NCBI RefSeq assembly: GCF_001039355.2
Contig: NW_019775968.1
Span: 882,959 to 946,958, forward strand
Length of the DNA stretch: 64,000 nucleotides
Direction: 5' to 3'
From: Lingula anatina
Lineage: Eukaryota; Brachiopoda; Lingulata; Lingulida; Lingulidae
Shown: one piece after another, positions 12,443 through 26,300 of the stretch
How the letters are laid out: each line of letters opens with the position of its first letter
How positions within the stretch are numbered: the stretch's first letter is position 1
Position numbers and translations under genes: made by a program
The notes under the pieces: model-generated
Databases searched by the model: none
Told to the model about the DNA's origin: nothing
Seen by the model: the letters and a program-made list of their open reading frames with translations, nothing else

Positions 12443-14384
12443 CTATCCATCACAAGTCAGAAAGTTGGCAGTCTGATCATACCAACTTAGTTCAGACCTT
12501 GGGTCTGTGCTCTTTGCTAAAGATACAGTTTCTTCTGAACCACCATAGGTGACTGATGTGGCTTCAGCTCCAGAGTAAAGCAAATCACTGAAATCAACCA
12601 TTACATCTTAAAAGTAAAAGCATCAGTGTTCTTTCATTTTTTACATAATTCAGTATTTATTGTGGCATTGATGTACAAATACGACTGGATGAACACAAAT
12701 AGAGGCTCCTGTTTTAAACTGTCCTTACCTCTCCTCACTCTGTATCTCTATAATCCCTTGATCTATCAAAGACTGGTACGCATATGGCTTAGGTTGACCA
12801 GGGCAAGGAACGTGTGTGTATAATTCTATACTGGCTGGGAAACCATGGGCCTATATATTCAATAAACATAAGTAAGATCACCCCTGAAGTCATGACAAGT
12901 TGTTTTAAAATTCTTCAAAAATATTCATTGTTAAACCTTCTGTTTAAACCTTTGGTCTTTAAAGCTGATGACAACAGGCTTAAAATTGTTGTGATCTACA
13001 TGAAAGTTTTTACATATTTTTAAGCATACTCCAAGTTTATGTATATGAAATACAATGTAGTTTATATTTCATTTTATCTTCAAACTGATTCAAACTTACC
13101 TTTACAACAGCAACCTTGACACTGTCCCCAAGTTCATTAGAAATCAGCTGTACATCTTCTAAAGTTGCAGCATGTATAGAGTGAGAAATCAAGCCCTCAA
13201 TCTTTACAGGGGCTGCCTGAGCAGGGAGACTGAGAAATTCTTCTGGGATATGACGTAATCTGAAACATTAGACAAAGATGAACAAATATATAAATATTTG
13301 GCAAACAAGTTGGGTTCCAGAACATTCTCATATCACTCCCTTTTAGTCAACCCCTTGGATTCACATGTTCATTGGAAAGGAATTAGACACCACCGACTTA
13401 ATACAAGATACTGGAGTATACTTCATTAGGTGCCCAAACTACAAAATTGAGCAACCATCAAATTGCCGTTCAAATTTATCTTATTTCAGCTATCAGGGGG
13501 AAAATTGATAACGAGAAAAAATATTGCCACAACAAGCAATGTCTGACCTTTCCTTTGGTACAATTTCTTTGTTCCCATAATCCACATAGAGCACTGCAGC
13601 TTCACAGATCTCCTCCACCTTAATAACTAAGCCCCTGTACCAGCAGCCATCAGCAGTGAACTGGGCCACACAAGCCATACCTGCCAAAAGCCAAAACAGA
13701 CCTTCAGCACTTCCAATAAAATAAATCTCACTACACAAAACAGTTTTATTTAGAATTGTAATTTGACTCAATTAAAAAAAAATAATAATAAAATCACAAC
13801 ATTCATTTTCCATTCCCAAAAGAAGAACTGGCAAATAAACATTTGCAACATTTCACTCACCCTCACTGATAGTCTCTACTGAAGGATAGTTCTCAGCTGA
13901 AGCATTCAGCTCCATGGTTATGCTGAGGAGGGCCTCCAGCTGTTGGTTTGCTAGGTACACCTTGGGGTCCTCTGTCTCTTCCACATGGCACTTCTGGATG
14001 TACATCTTAAAAGAAACATTTAATTCCAATATTCATCAGAAGAAAACCTTATGAAAGAAGAACTTTTTAATTTCACCTTACCAAAAATGATTGACTTTAA
14101 GCGATGAATTTATGCCAACTTTCAACTTTAACTTTCTTGTTCATTATGAGAATAAGTACCTTAGTAAAACCCTTTTTACCTGTCATTTTTAGACTAGAAA
14201 TATCATTATCATAACTATTTATTCTCAATACAACTGAATTAAAATTTTCTTACTCACATGTTCAACAGATAATGCTTCCATTGATTCTCACCTTATCAAC
14301 TGCATCCACCTGTGTGACAATTGCTGTAAAAAGTTCATTCACAGCTGGAAGTTCTAGTGGTGTGTAAGGTCCCAAATCCTCTCC
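12443..14384 (-). other. RNF17-like exons 37-42: Tudor 5 and C-terminal tail
   Basis: Exons 14292-14384, 13861-14005, 13548-13680, 13100-13259, 12729-12850 and 12443-12587. Tudor 5: NELFTAIVTQVDAVDK, KVYLANQQLEALL, GCWYRGLV, LYVDYGNKEIVPKE, then the SN-like RHIPEEFLSLPAQAAPVKIEGLI. Cage and Asn are intact. The last two exons encode a tail (ELYTHVPCPGQPKPYAY and an acidic Ser/Thr stretch) with no domain that I recognise. The final acceptor is TTTCAG at 12588-12590. Confidence 0.87.
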
Positions 14385-17272
14385 CTAACAAATACATCAT
14401 TTATCAGCCATTATCAAAATAAAAGATTTCTGAATAAAAACAAACTGTCAAAAAGTGTAAGTATGCCTCAGTCTAATAAGTATTAAAATTGCATTCTAAG
14501 TGCTAAAAGGACAGGTCTTGCCACAAGGTAAATATCCCATTTAAAAAGCATAAGAAAATAAGTATAATATTGTTATAAAAGGAGTAACTGTTGGGGCTTA
14601 AGAGCATGAAACCTGAAAGAACACCTGTTCAACTTCTTCAGATGTCACAGGCAGTGCATGCTGATCTTCATATCTGACAGCTATGTCTAAGAATAGTAGT
14701 ATTTGTTCCAAGTGTCTGTCATCCGATGTTGTTATTGACACTGCCAATGGTTCACCTTCTTTTGGCTTCATCTAAGAATAACAGACATATGCAAAACAAA
14801 CTCAACTAAAAACTGGACAGCAAAACTTGCAAATATACAGACACCATACAGAACAAGGCAGCAAAGCTGTCAAATGTTCAAACATTACACAGAAAATGTG
14901 CACAAAATAATGTTTTGGACAATTTTGATGCACTGTTATATAGTGCTTTAAAATAGCATAATCACCTTTACCCTCTTACATTATGTACTACAGGTAACAT
15001 GGACATTGCAAAACTAGCAAGTGATTCAGTTTCATGTGATATATAAAACAATGAAAGTGCCAATGTGGGAAAAATGAAAATTTCACACACAAAGAAACAA
15101 TAATTACCGTAAATGTAAACCAATCATGCTGATTTTCAAAAGAAACCTGCCACTTCACCAAACAAAGCCACTGAGTAAATTTACAGTAAAACAAAATTAC
15201 CATTGGGAAATTATTAGACGAACATCAACAAAATTGTGCAAAAAAACAGAATAATTACCAAACAAAGCCCCTCAGTAAATTTAATGTAAATCAAAAATAT
15301 GGTTTGGCAGTTATGGGATGAAAGTCGTGTTGGACAGCGACAGACCAATCAAAATATATACAGACACTCATAGTGTCTGTATATAAAAACTGTTTGGTTC
15401 TTTTTACCAATTGTGTTACAATGAACAAATCTTAAGAATTATTAATTAATAATATATCAACTTCAAAGAAAAGAAATACACAATTATCAAATGTTCCAAC
15501 CTGTAACTCCATGATACAGGACACCCCTACTATGGTGTCATGGATGAACTCTGTAAATGACTTAGTCCAATGGCCATCTGCTGTATTCTAGCAAAAAAAA
15601 AAAAAAAAAATGCTCAGAGACATCTCAATATTCAGATTAAATAAAAACCAGTTTTATAATTTTTTTCAGTCTGTTAATGTTTGAAATTTAAGGGAATTGT
15701 AACCCTTTATCATCATCCAGATACCAAAAATGAGTTTTTTCCTGCATTAAATTATTCAATAATGCATTTATCTTTGCGTTGATTTAAAACAATAACCCCC
15801 CCTCAAAAATATAAACATCAGTGTTTATATTTCTTGTTGCAATGTATAAGCATAGGCAACTCAAAGCTTTTATCATCAATTTAATACCTTTCTATTTCGA
15901 AGTGAGATAGCAATCGGTATGGGGTAACTTCATCCTTGAACAAGATTTTATCACGAAAATTGGCAGGGTTGACCACAAGTTTATGTACTACAATCCTGTG
16001 CTATCTTGGTTTACATGTTTTTGTTATGGAGTTATGAGCCCCTTATTGCAGATTTTCATTAACAAAGGCATTATTTTGGTTTATTGATGATAAAATCTGA
16101 ACCAAGACTTCTAAGAAAAATCACTGGCAGGGTTTTGAGTACTAAATGGTATCATTAAATCTGCATTGAAATGGTGATCATAAGTGCTCAGGTAAAGGAG
16201 AAATTTGAAAAACCAATTTTTCAGTTTTTACCCTAAAATTGCAATTATGATGTCATCCCTAAAATGACATAATTATGACATTGTGTAAATGTTAATTAAC
16301 TTAGTCACTGAACACTGAAGAATTATCTATTACCCAAAAGAATGTATATAAGGCAGTAAATAAGTAGTTTTGGGTGTGGGGTGACAACAATATCTTGAAA
16401 TGGGTGTGATCCAATAAATGAAATATATAATAAGAGTTGGACAATTTTTCTTACTGGTTTGATCCCAAATAAAATGCACTCCAGGCACTGCTGAGGAATC
16501 TGAGTCAAAATGACATCACTCCTTAAATTTTCAGGCAATACATACTCATTGTTGCCAAAGTCGATGTAGTGGACCTAAAAGGAAAATATTGTATAACCAT
16601 CATTTTCTGTAACAGTCACTGTGGCAGTAACAAAGAATAAATTGTACATTTGCTGCAATATAAGCCATATGTTGTCAGCTCCATTAATAAGATTAACAGG
16701 CTAAATTAGATTGGTGCTGTCTATATGTTAAGTTTCTATTTTTGTTTCTGCAATCATTATTTTATAGACAATCACTAATCCAATGATGAAAACATTAACA
16801 CCTACAGTTCTTTGCACTGATATTCCACTATATTTTGGAAGATTCCAAACAAACCAACTACTCCAATATAAGGAGCAGCTTTTGTACCCCCCAATGGCCA
16901 ACACACTCACCAATATTCCCTGCTCATTTATCTCCAGTACCCTCCCTCTGTACCAGTGCATATCCTGGCTGAACCTGGCCACACAGGCTTGATCAACTGC
17001 CCACTGGACATTCAAGTCTGGCTCAGTGTTCTGGTAGTGGTGTTGTAAGACATCCATCAGTTGTGCCAAGGTGCTGTCATCTAAAACAACAAATAAATAT
17101 TTTTATAATATATATATATTGCATTTTTTGAAGGAGCAAAGGTTTGTATATTCTGTTTTCCAAAAGAGGCCTTGTACATGCAGTTACACAGCTATAGCCT
17201 ACGCCATTTTATTCCACTGGTAAAAAAATGCAAGAGTGCTCCAGTATTTCAAATGTTACTGCCTTTCTTAAA

Positions 17273-17348
<76 letters not shown>

Positions 17349-20300
17349 TTGATACCATGTACAAAAAAATTTTAATGAACTATATCATGTATCCATAATG
17401 TAGTGGCTATGTACATATCAGTTCCAAACTATTCAGTGGGATATGCTATTAAACAAGCTAGTTAAAACTTAAATTTAAAGAGATGACCTATTTTAGTTTA
17501 AATATCAAGAAAAAGTCTAGTGCATTGACTAAATGCGCACCAGCCCTATCATTAAACAGCTGCCTGCATATGACATAAAGAAGGAAAAGAAATGGATTGT
17601 CATACACACAAAAAATTTTGGAAGAGACCAAAATTATTACATGTGTAATTTATCATTATCATAAGAAATTAAGGGAATGATAACATCTTGCACATTTCCA
17701 AATTTGCCCCTCATTTTAAGTTATAGGTAACAGCAGGTTTAACTAAAAACAGACCTAGTATATGGATTATAAAGTGTCAACAAGAACAAAACCATTGAAA
17801 AAGTAATCAAAAATAAATATGGTATGATCTTATCATGCCCAGTTTCAAACCTGACTGCAGTTACAAATCTGGCTGCTGTGCCAAGATTATGCGGGTAATG
17901 TCTGTACATAAAAAAAAAACATCACAAATGACAAAAAAATACCATCTATGTAGGAAAGCAGTTTATTAACACAAGAAGATAAGAATCAAATTGTAAGACA
18001 ACTAGAAATACCTGTCAGTAAACAAAAACACAATACCTATGTATGATAGCAAGCTAGTAGAAGCATGTAGATATTAAACTCTGGGAGGAGTTTAAATTCA
18101 GAAGTACTGTCAGAGATTTTACTTACCAAAAGAAGTGACATCTTGTCTATCAGCATGTTGCTGCATTTCACATATTCTCATCTGCCTCCATGCAGCGTAG
18201 TCAGGGTTGGGTACACAGAGAGAACTGGGAATGGCAAGATCATAGTGACCATTATCCACCCTGCCGTCTGAGAGAAAGATCAGCTCCACAACATCTGCAG
18301 AGCCAGCACCATAGGTCCTAGTCAAAACTGGGGTGTGCAAGCCATTCATATATAGCACAGTTTGAATGTCATATATGTAGCAGACCACCTGGATTTCTAC
18401 CTCGCCACCATATGATCCTGGCTTGGCTAAGTTTTGTATATATTTCATTTTGTCATCTTCATAGATGATATCCTTGAAAACATCCCACTGCTCCTGCAAA
18501 GCCTGGATCACTGCACTTCGCACAATCAGATGTTGGTTCTGATCCTGAAATATTCCCTGGGCAAAGGCTCGAAATAAGCAGTTACCATCTGCAATGATTT
18601 TATACCTTTTCATACCTATACTCTGTAAATATTTGTCTTGTACTTTCACTTCCAATGTTGACTCCTGTAGGATATAACCAAGTCTCCCTTCTGGGTCCTC
18701 ATCTAAAGCAAAAGTAGAAAACACTTTAAAACTCTGATATGGGTAAAGTCTGCTGGCTACTCCTTTCCAAGTATTATTTTCTGTTTTCAAACTTAACTAC
18801 ATTTTTTGTGGAGACCAACCATGACAGACCTGCTGCAGCAGTGCTCCTTTTTCTGTGAACTCAATGGAAAAGATCAGCAGACAAACACCTTGTTGGAGCA
18901 GACCTTAGAATTATTTAAGTTTGGCACTAAGTGATCACTTGATCCTTGGTATAAGTGAATGTGTCAACTCAGAAGTATCTATTTGGGGACAGTCTATACC
19001 ACTGATTCAAATTGTTTTTGATTTGTGCTTTTCTAAAGCATCTTTCTACTTCAAAGAATCTGGACCACTATTTACATAAAGATTATTTATTTACTCGTAA
19101 TGTGTACCTGATTTATACTCCTGAGCATATATAACCCCATCTATACCAACATACGTGGGAATGACTGTCAAGGTGCCTGGGTACGGTGGCAATTCAAATG
19201 GTGGGAATTGTGTGGGTGGTTGGGCCAATTCTTCTCTTTTTTTTCTTTTTTTTAGTAACAAGCTGTTGGGTGGGAGTTCAATTGGAAGGTCCACAGGTGA
19301 ACGAGATTCTTTGGTGTTTGACTCTGTAGCCACAGGCTCATTAGCCATGGTCTCTGACAACAGTGGTTCTTCAGTTAATGCTTCTGAATGCTGATCTTTG
19401 GTTGGTGCCACAGTTACTTCTGCGGCTAATGCTTGTGTGGGCAGGATGTCTGATTTGGTTGCATCAGAAAATGTATTAGACTGTACAATTAATTGCCCCT
19501 GTTCTGAAGTTGCTTTCCTTTCATTGTTTTCCTGTAATGATGCTGCTACTTGTGACCTGAAAACAGAACAATAACAATATTAGGTGTAATGCACATTAAT
19601 GTGCATGGATATGGCATTTCATTAATACTTTTCATGCAAATAGAATATGTAAAGTACAGCTTTTTTTTTCTCTCTCTCTCTTTAATGGCATTTGTTTATT
19701 TGCCTGACTGCTGTGTACCTCTTCCTGACTGGAATAGCTAAACCTTCTTCCACTAAAATTTTGCTGAAAGATCTGCATTCAGTTGTTGCTGGAGTCAAAG
19801 CATCTCCTTCCAGTGTTTCTATCATTATTAAGTCAATTGGCAGGGAACCATCAGTCAGTTCTCCCTGTGAAATAATACAAAGAATGGTGATTTAAAAGTA
19901 ACATCAAAGTCTGATATAAGGTCATTGTGCCTTGTGAATGCACTACTGTTGTAAAAACATATAATGTAGGGGTTTTTTTTTATAAATTGATATTTTTTAA
20001 TAATTTCAATATTTTTAAAATGCTTTTAAAAACTTTTTAACAAAATGTATGCATTACAAAAACAAACCTTTCATTTTTGTAATAAGTAATATGTCATAAA
20101 CTTTTCATCCAAGTTAATGCTTTGACATATCAATTACAATTGCCAATCACAAATTTTAGGCTTATTTAGGTATAATGCATCTGCAATTCCTCAAAATCAT
20201 TCAATCATGCCTTAGTTAAGCCTTATAACACAGATATCACAATTCAGTATTCACCTTAGGTTCTATATTACACTCTGCATCAGCAATGAGTTCTTTGAAA

Positions 20301-23300
20301 TGCTCACATGCAGTCTTGGACCACCTTGTCCTATCCCCAGCAGCACAGATGTCTGTGAGGTGACAGCGAATGGCAAACAGATTGTATTCTATGAATCTAG
20401 CCTCTAGGGGGCGCAACATCTCCATTTTAAGCTTTTCCTCAAAGCCAAAGTCAAGCATATGCACCTTCAGAAAATAAACAAGATAAGTAAATATAGAGAC
20501 AAGCAATGTTAAGGGCTACCAAAATCTAAACACTAGCATTCACATCATTCTGTTAAAATATCAAAATAAGTACCTCTGTAAAGATACAAAAATGATTTGT
20601 CACATTTCATATGCTGATGATTTAACTATCACATACAACACAAGTAATATAAACAAAAAATTTATGTGCTGATGATTTAACTATCACAAATAACAGAAGT
20701 AATATAAACAAAACAGGAAGAATATCATGCAAAATATACAATATCTATAAATGTTTTTAAAGATTTTTCTTGCATTTTGTTACCTGGACAAAATCATTTG
20801 ACAATATGCTCAAGACTTTGGCTCTGTACCAGCGGCCATCAGTTGTACTCTTGGCAGCACAGACATCTTCTGGCTCTAATGTCAGCTGGACTGGTGAAGT
20901 TTTGGAAAATTGCTCATCTAACTCATTCATCAACCTATCAGTAGTATACACATTTCATAAAATCAGTGTTTGCCATTTAACAACACATCTTTTTAGTCTC
21001 CTTTTATCAAGCTGAGTATCTCACCAGAAAAAAATAATTTAAATAAAGATATCCATGGTGAATGCTTTTAGTAGGTACATGTAAACTACATAACATAACA
21101 ATGTGATCTACACTAATGCTGAGCCACTCTCTGCATAATCAAACTATTGTTGCTTCTTAAATTCATTAATGACTACATTTCAAAATATAACTAAAATATA
21201 TTGCACTTACTTGTTAAGATCAGTTTCCCCATCCACTGTTCTAACATATAACAGAGTTGGAGATTCAACATGGCTTACAATGATTGGGGTTCCAGGCACG
21301 TCTTTCAATTTCTTTGACTTCCTAATTTTGACAGATTGTTCTTTATTAGCAGTAGCAGATTTGCCAAGTTTCATTTTTTTCTCAGTGTTAATATCTCCAA
21401 ACCAGTCACAATCTCTTTCTATCTCTGGTATAGTAGAATGGCAAGGTTTTTTGTCTTTCTGAGATTCTGCTTGTCCTGCTGAAGCTACATTTACTTCTAG
21501 GTCAGTCACCCCACTGGTCACACTTGCTGGACTAGCTTGGACAACAGACTGAGGTCGATGCCAGCCTCCATGAATCTTTGCCATGTCCTCTTCAGACAAC
21601 TCATCTGTTCTCAAATCACCCTGGGCAATCTGTGACACTACTGGATCACAAATACCAATTTTGGCATCTTTGGCAATGTTTGCCACTTCCTGGTTTTCCA
21701 AACATATACCAGAATCCACCTGCAGTACAATATACTCATTATTTAGATCTGTGTAGTTTTGATATTTATACTGATCACTTCTATGTCAGCAGATGATATA
21801 CCCTTTCTGGTTCAGAATTTCATAACAATTAATTTTTAAGTTTAGACGCCTTGCACAGTAGAACAGTATGGTTCATGTCACATTATAAAAACATAACAAC
21901 TCACCAAATTCAGTGCATTAGGGTGAACCTGATTGTTCCCCGGTATCGATTCCAAATCTTCTGTTGCAGAACACTGATTTTTCCCGTAAGATATTAGGTT
22001 TGGCATAGCTAAGCTAGTTGGCTTGGAACTGGAACATAAATGAGTATACAGCCCTTTCACATTTTAAGATATGACATTGTACTGTACAGCATTTTAAACA
22101 AATAAAATAAATTTTTGGTAAATAATGATAGACTTAGGTGTCAAAAAAATAAACCGTTTCACAAAAAATAACAACAATGCATGTAAGTAAGCATTTATTC
22201 CCAGAGCCTTGAAAATTGCAAACAAGAAGGATTAAAAAAAAACTTAAGGCTCTAAAACCCTTACCCAGGTCCTGTGCTGACAGCAAGTCCCTCATTCACC
22301 AAATATGCATTAAAGCAGACTTCACCACTGTCAGTCACTGCACACAGCAACACTGACAAACATTGATCAAGAAACCCTAAAAAGCATAGTTACAAGTCTA
22401 CAGTAAAAGTGAATGTATGTTTTAGAGATATTTCAAAATCAAAATACACCAAACAGTGTACTTCAAAAAAGGGAGAGAAAACTTGCAAAGAAAATCAAAC
22501 CATACCCTGTTTAAACAATGACCCACATTTTAGCTCCTTTCCCTGTTCCACAATGTTCAAAGTAAACATGAAAATATTAAGTACTGCAAATTATATTTTG
22601 ATCACAGGACAATTAAAGACATATAACTAATCTGAACAATTAGTTTATGGACCCTTTCATTAAATATCAACTAATTTATGAACTGTATAACCAACATACC
22701 ACTTTCATGCACTTAAAATTATCAATTATTATGATTATTACCTTTGACTCTCAAAACTCTTTGCTGGAAGACATTCGTCTTGAACTGATCCACGACCTTA
22801 ATAAAAATTGATTAAGAATTGGTTGCTTGTCAGGTACTTAGGTCAGATCACTTAATTGTTTAAACACCAAAGTTGGTGGAACATTAATCACATCAGTTCA
22901 GACACAATAAACACCAAAAACATTTGCAGAAAAATATATAAGCCATGCCCTGTTTCAGATGTTGTCTTAATTTCTCTGACTCATTGCTTTGACATTTATA
23001 AAAACTACACAATTTTCCTCAAATGCACTCAGATTACTTCAAATGTCCTTCAAATTAAATAAAAATACAGAATAACTGGAACATTATTTGATATACCTGT
23101 GGACTCCATCCCACCTCTACATCAACAGGTTCAATATCAGCAAGACTACAGTGCAGTCCCTGGAATGAATCCATGTTTTTCCGTTAAGTTTCTTCTAACA
23201 TGCACACACAGCTTCTCAAATCAAATTAGTTCATTAATTATTCTGTCTAAAAAACCACTACCAACAAACAACATATGGCAAATGTTACATGTGATAATGT

Positions 23301-26300
23301 AGCTTTCAACATGGTACCAAATGCCTAAGAAAATCCTACCTGAGCAGGAAGCACTAGATGCCTGTCCAAAATTTTCCTGAGCTTCAAGTGTGAGATGATT
23401 TCTGAGTTTCCAAAATCCACATACTGGATCTCAACCATTCTCCTGCCAGGGAGACGGGTCACCTGGGCACGATACCACAGGTTGTCATGGTACTGGGCTA
23501 CACACACCATGTCTGAATATGAAGGATGTTAGTACATGTATATTAGAGTACATTTATTTGTATATAACCCCCTCCCCACTGTTTAAATGACCTGGTATGC
23601 CACTTCTATGAGGTGTCACCTGGACATTAAGTCAGGAGTGTCAGGCCCGTAGCCAGGGGGGGTTTGGAGGGTTCGAAAGAACCGCCCTTTTTGCTGGGAA
23701 AAGGTCCACTCTGGATAAAATTTGATTTAGGTACAAGTAGGTTTTATGGTAAAAGGTCCACTTTTTCAGAAAACGAACCCCCCATTTGAAATTGCTGGCT
23801 ACAGGCCTGAGTGTCCTGGAGGCAGTTCCACAAACCCTTGGCTAGACTACAGAACACTCTTGGATTGTTAGCTAAATGTTTCAAACATGTAGATAAATTT
23901 AAAATACTTAACCACAATGGCATTCTCAAGCTAACATGGTTTTGTGAAAACTGACACTTGACAGTTAGTTGATAACACAGACCAAGTCTAGAACTGATGC
24001 CAGCTATGCATTTCATTTACCAAAATGACGTTTCACCTGCACCGACTTCATACTGTAGGTATCAGCTTCTCTGTAACCCATCAAACCTGCTAGGGCTATA
24101 AATGTGCCACTACCTACTACCTCATTTTGGCAGTGCCAAATTGTTATAAAGGATTGTTCAGGTCAATAACATTTACCTTTTTGTGGACACAAAACAGCAT
24201 ACAGATCTTCAGTATTGTTGTAAACAGTTTGGAGCTCTTCCATCATTTGTGAAAAGTATCTAGCCTCATCATTAGTCTGAAATTTGAATTTCAATTCTTA
24301 ATGACATAAATTGCTTGCCAAGAGAAATGTGTGCAGGACATATATAAGACCATGTATGCTGTGTGGGATGGAAACAGTAGCAATAAGAAAAAAAAAACAA
24401 GACAAGAAGATGGAAGCTTTGATGATCAATGAACGATTATGCTCACTTGGGTTTCTCACTGGGAAAAACATGGAGGAATAGAGTGAGAAACGAGAAGCTG
24501 TGAGAGATCTTATTAGGGATGGCAAGGTTTGTTGAGATAGCAAGAGTGGAGGCTGTGCTGGTATGGATACATCAGAAGGATGGAAGAAATGTATGTAAGG
24601 CATACAATGCTGGCAATGAAATCAGTAGGAAAGAGAAATGTGGGAGGCTGAGGAAAAAGTTTATGGATGCTAAACAGGACTGCGGGAGGCAGGTGGACAA
24701 AGCACAGGTGCAGGTGTTCATTCCACTGTGGCAACCCCTCAGAAGGGCGATTTCAAGAAGGGCAGGTCTGATTAGGTTGAGGATTTCCTGTCAGATCAAA
24801 AATGCATGTTCTGGTGTTACAGTAACATCTTTTTATCTTAAGGCTAAATATCTCATTTTTTAATGTCTTTAAAATATCTTACTGTAAAATTAATGCATCT
24901 AACACTATTTCCAACTATTCACTTACTTGTTGTACGTAAAAGCTACTGGGACTGTCAACATGACTTATCACCACATCTAATATGTCATCTATTTCTGGCA
25001 GCTCTGAATGGAGGTATCTTCTGGCAGGTAGTAGCATTGGGCCTGCAATTTACACAACTTTTAAGGTCTCAGAATTGCCAGAATATCTGGCTAAATACCA
25101 GGGAATGAATTCTCAAAATGGAGATGGATGTTCGATTTTTCACTTGCCATCAAAAGGTTAAGTCCATAAAATTAAATTCGTGAAGTCACATCAATTGTTT
25201 TTCAAACTTATAGGTTTAAAGAAATAGAGACCAGATGAGTAATTAAATTTTCTCCAGGCATCTCACGTTTTTGCCTGATGTTCCCAGAGTGTTCCTTAAA
25301 AAGGTACATCTTTCAACTTATTCTCTTAAAATACGTAAATATTCACTGTAAATTTTTCTTAATATGTGAAATAAATTTAAGCAAAAATTCAAGTCAAGCT
25401 ACTACTAGAAACAGGGGCGGATCCAGAGATATTTTCTGACAGTCTTCCAAATTATCTTTGTTGATCTATTCTCTATTTTTGACCGTCTTCCGACTGAAAA
25501 AATTAGATACTCGTCAATGTAAACTTTAAAATCTGACCGTCTGCCGGAAGACCGAGAAGATGGCCTTAATCCGCACCTGAGGAATAACTATTTTCCATAT
25601 TTTTCATCATATAAATGCATGCATTAGTTAATAAAAATTTAGACATGTTACAACCACACTGTCCAAATAACAATAAAGCACAGATGGAGTTATATTACCA
25701 AGGTTCATCATCCATCTACATGCTAAGGCTGATACCAATAACGAAAATAAGCATGGGTATCAGACATATGGAAAGTAACTGTTCCATGATATACATTTAT
25801 CTTTTGGGATGTTAGGAAGGCAGTAATAGTGATGACAACCTGGCAAAGGGAATTAATCCAATTTGCTGAATCACTATATAAAAACCCTTCTTGTCACTAT
25901 ATTTAATAAATCCAATGGTAAGTGTGTGTAATGAAAAAATGACACAGAATAAATTGTCAGTGAAAACATTTATTTACAGACAGGTTATGACTTACATTTT
26001 AATAAAGTTAACACTTTGCATGTCAAAAAGTTCCACTTAATGCATTTTACCCATCTGCTAAAATGCTCTTTTCCTTACTACTTAAATGTTTTAGCATTTC
26101 ATATATAAACAAGTATAATCTTTATCCTAATTCAAAAGCACCAGCACCATACCCACAATTGTTTCCATTGGATTCATTAAAGCAATGACATCAAATCTTA
26201 AAATAAGTACAGATTTGTTTAATTTTCCTAACAATACAATCATGTTTCATATTTGAGCTGAATATAACAAAAAAAAAAACATGCTGTTATATACGTCTTT

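Larger units (their letters stand above)
14613..19556 (-). other. RNF17-like exons 31-36: split Tudor 4
   Basis: Exon 19108-19556 encodes a Pro/Lys-rich linker and the first Tudor 4 strands (LTVIPTYVGIDGVIYAQEYKS). After the OTU exon, 16911-17080 resumes with the expected helix (STLAQLMDVLQHHYQNTE), then QACVARF and MHWYRGRV. Exon 16455-16574 gives HYIDFGNNEYVLPENL, with an intact cage and Asn. Exons 15501-15587 and 14625-14771 complete the SN-like half. The last exon has two in-frame donors 12 nt apart (ends at 14625 or 14613). The stretch preceding the OTU aligns with the start of other Tudors, and what follows aligns with their helix and core. Confidence 0.88.
22265..25042 (-). other. RNF17-like exons 20-25: Tudor 2
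   Basis: Exons 24927-25042, 24177-24276, 23340-23512, 23097-23159, 22742-22796 and 22265-22376. Extended Tudor: LDVVISHVDSPSSFYVQQ, then DNLWYRAQV, then IQYVDFGNSEII and an SN-like tail ending VCFNAYLVNEGLAV. Cage residues and Asn are present. The first exon begins inside the codon left open by the 26429 donor, confirming that the gene continues past the possible short-form stop. The introns hold the LINE remnant and two short inverted-repeat elements listed separately. Confidence 0.9.

Noticed and set aside
17172-17375. ORF with a poly-Ile run
   Set aside because: Translation of the AAT microsatellite.
18127-18790. A stand-alone OTU gene starting at the Met near 18790
   Set aside because: A strong acceptor lies inside the frame at 18703-18704, and both ends are in phase with the flanking Tudor exons; upstream codons look intronic.
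24298-24734. Minus-strand ORFs of about 100 and 73 codons in an RNF17-like intron
   Set aside because: Antisense to the LINE remnant and without domain features.
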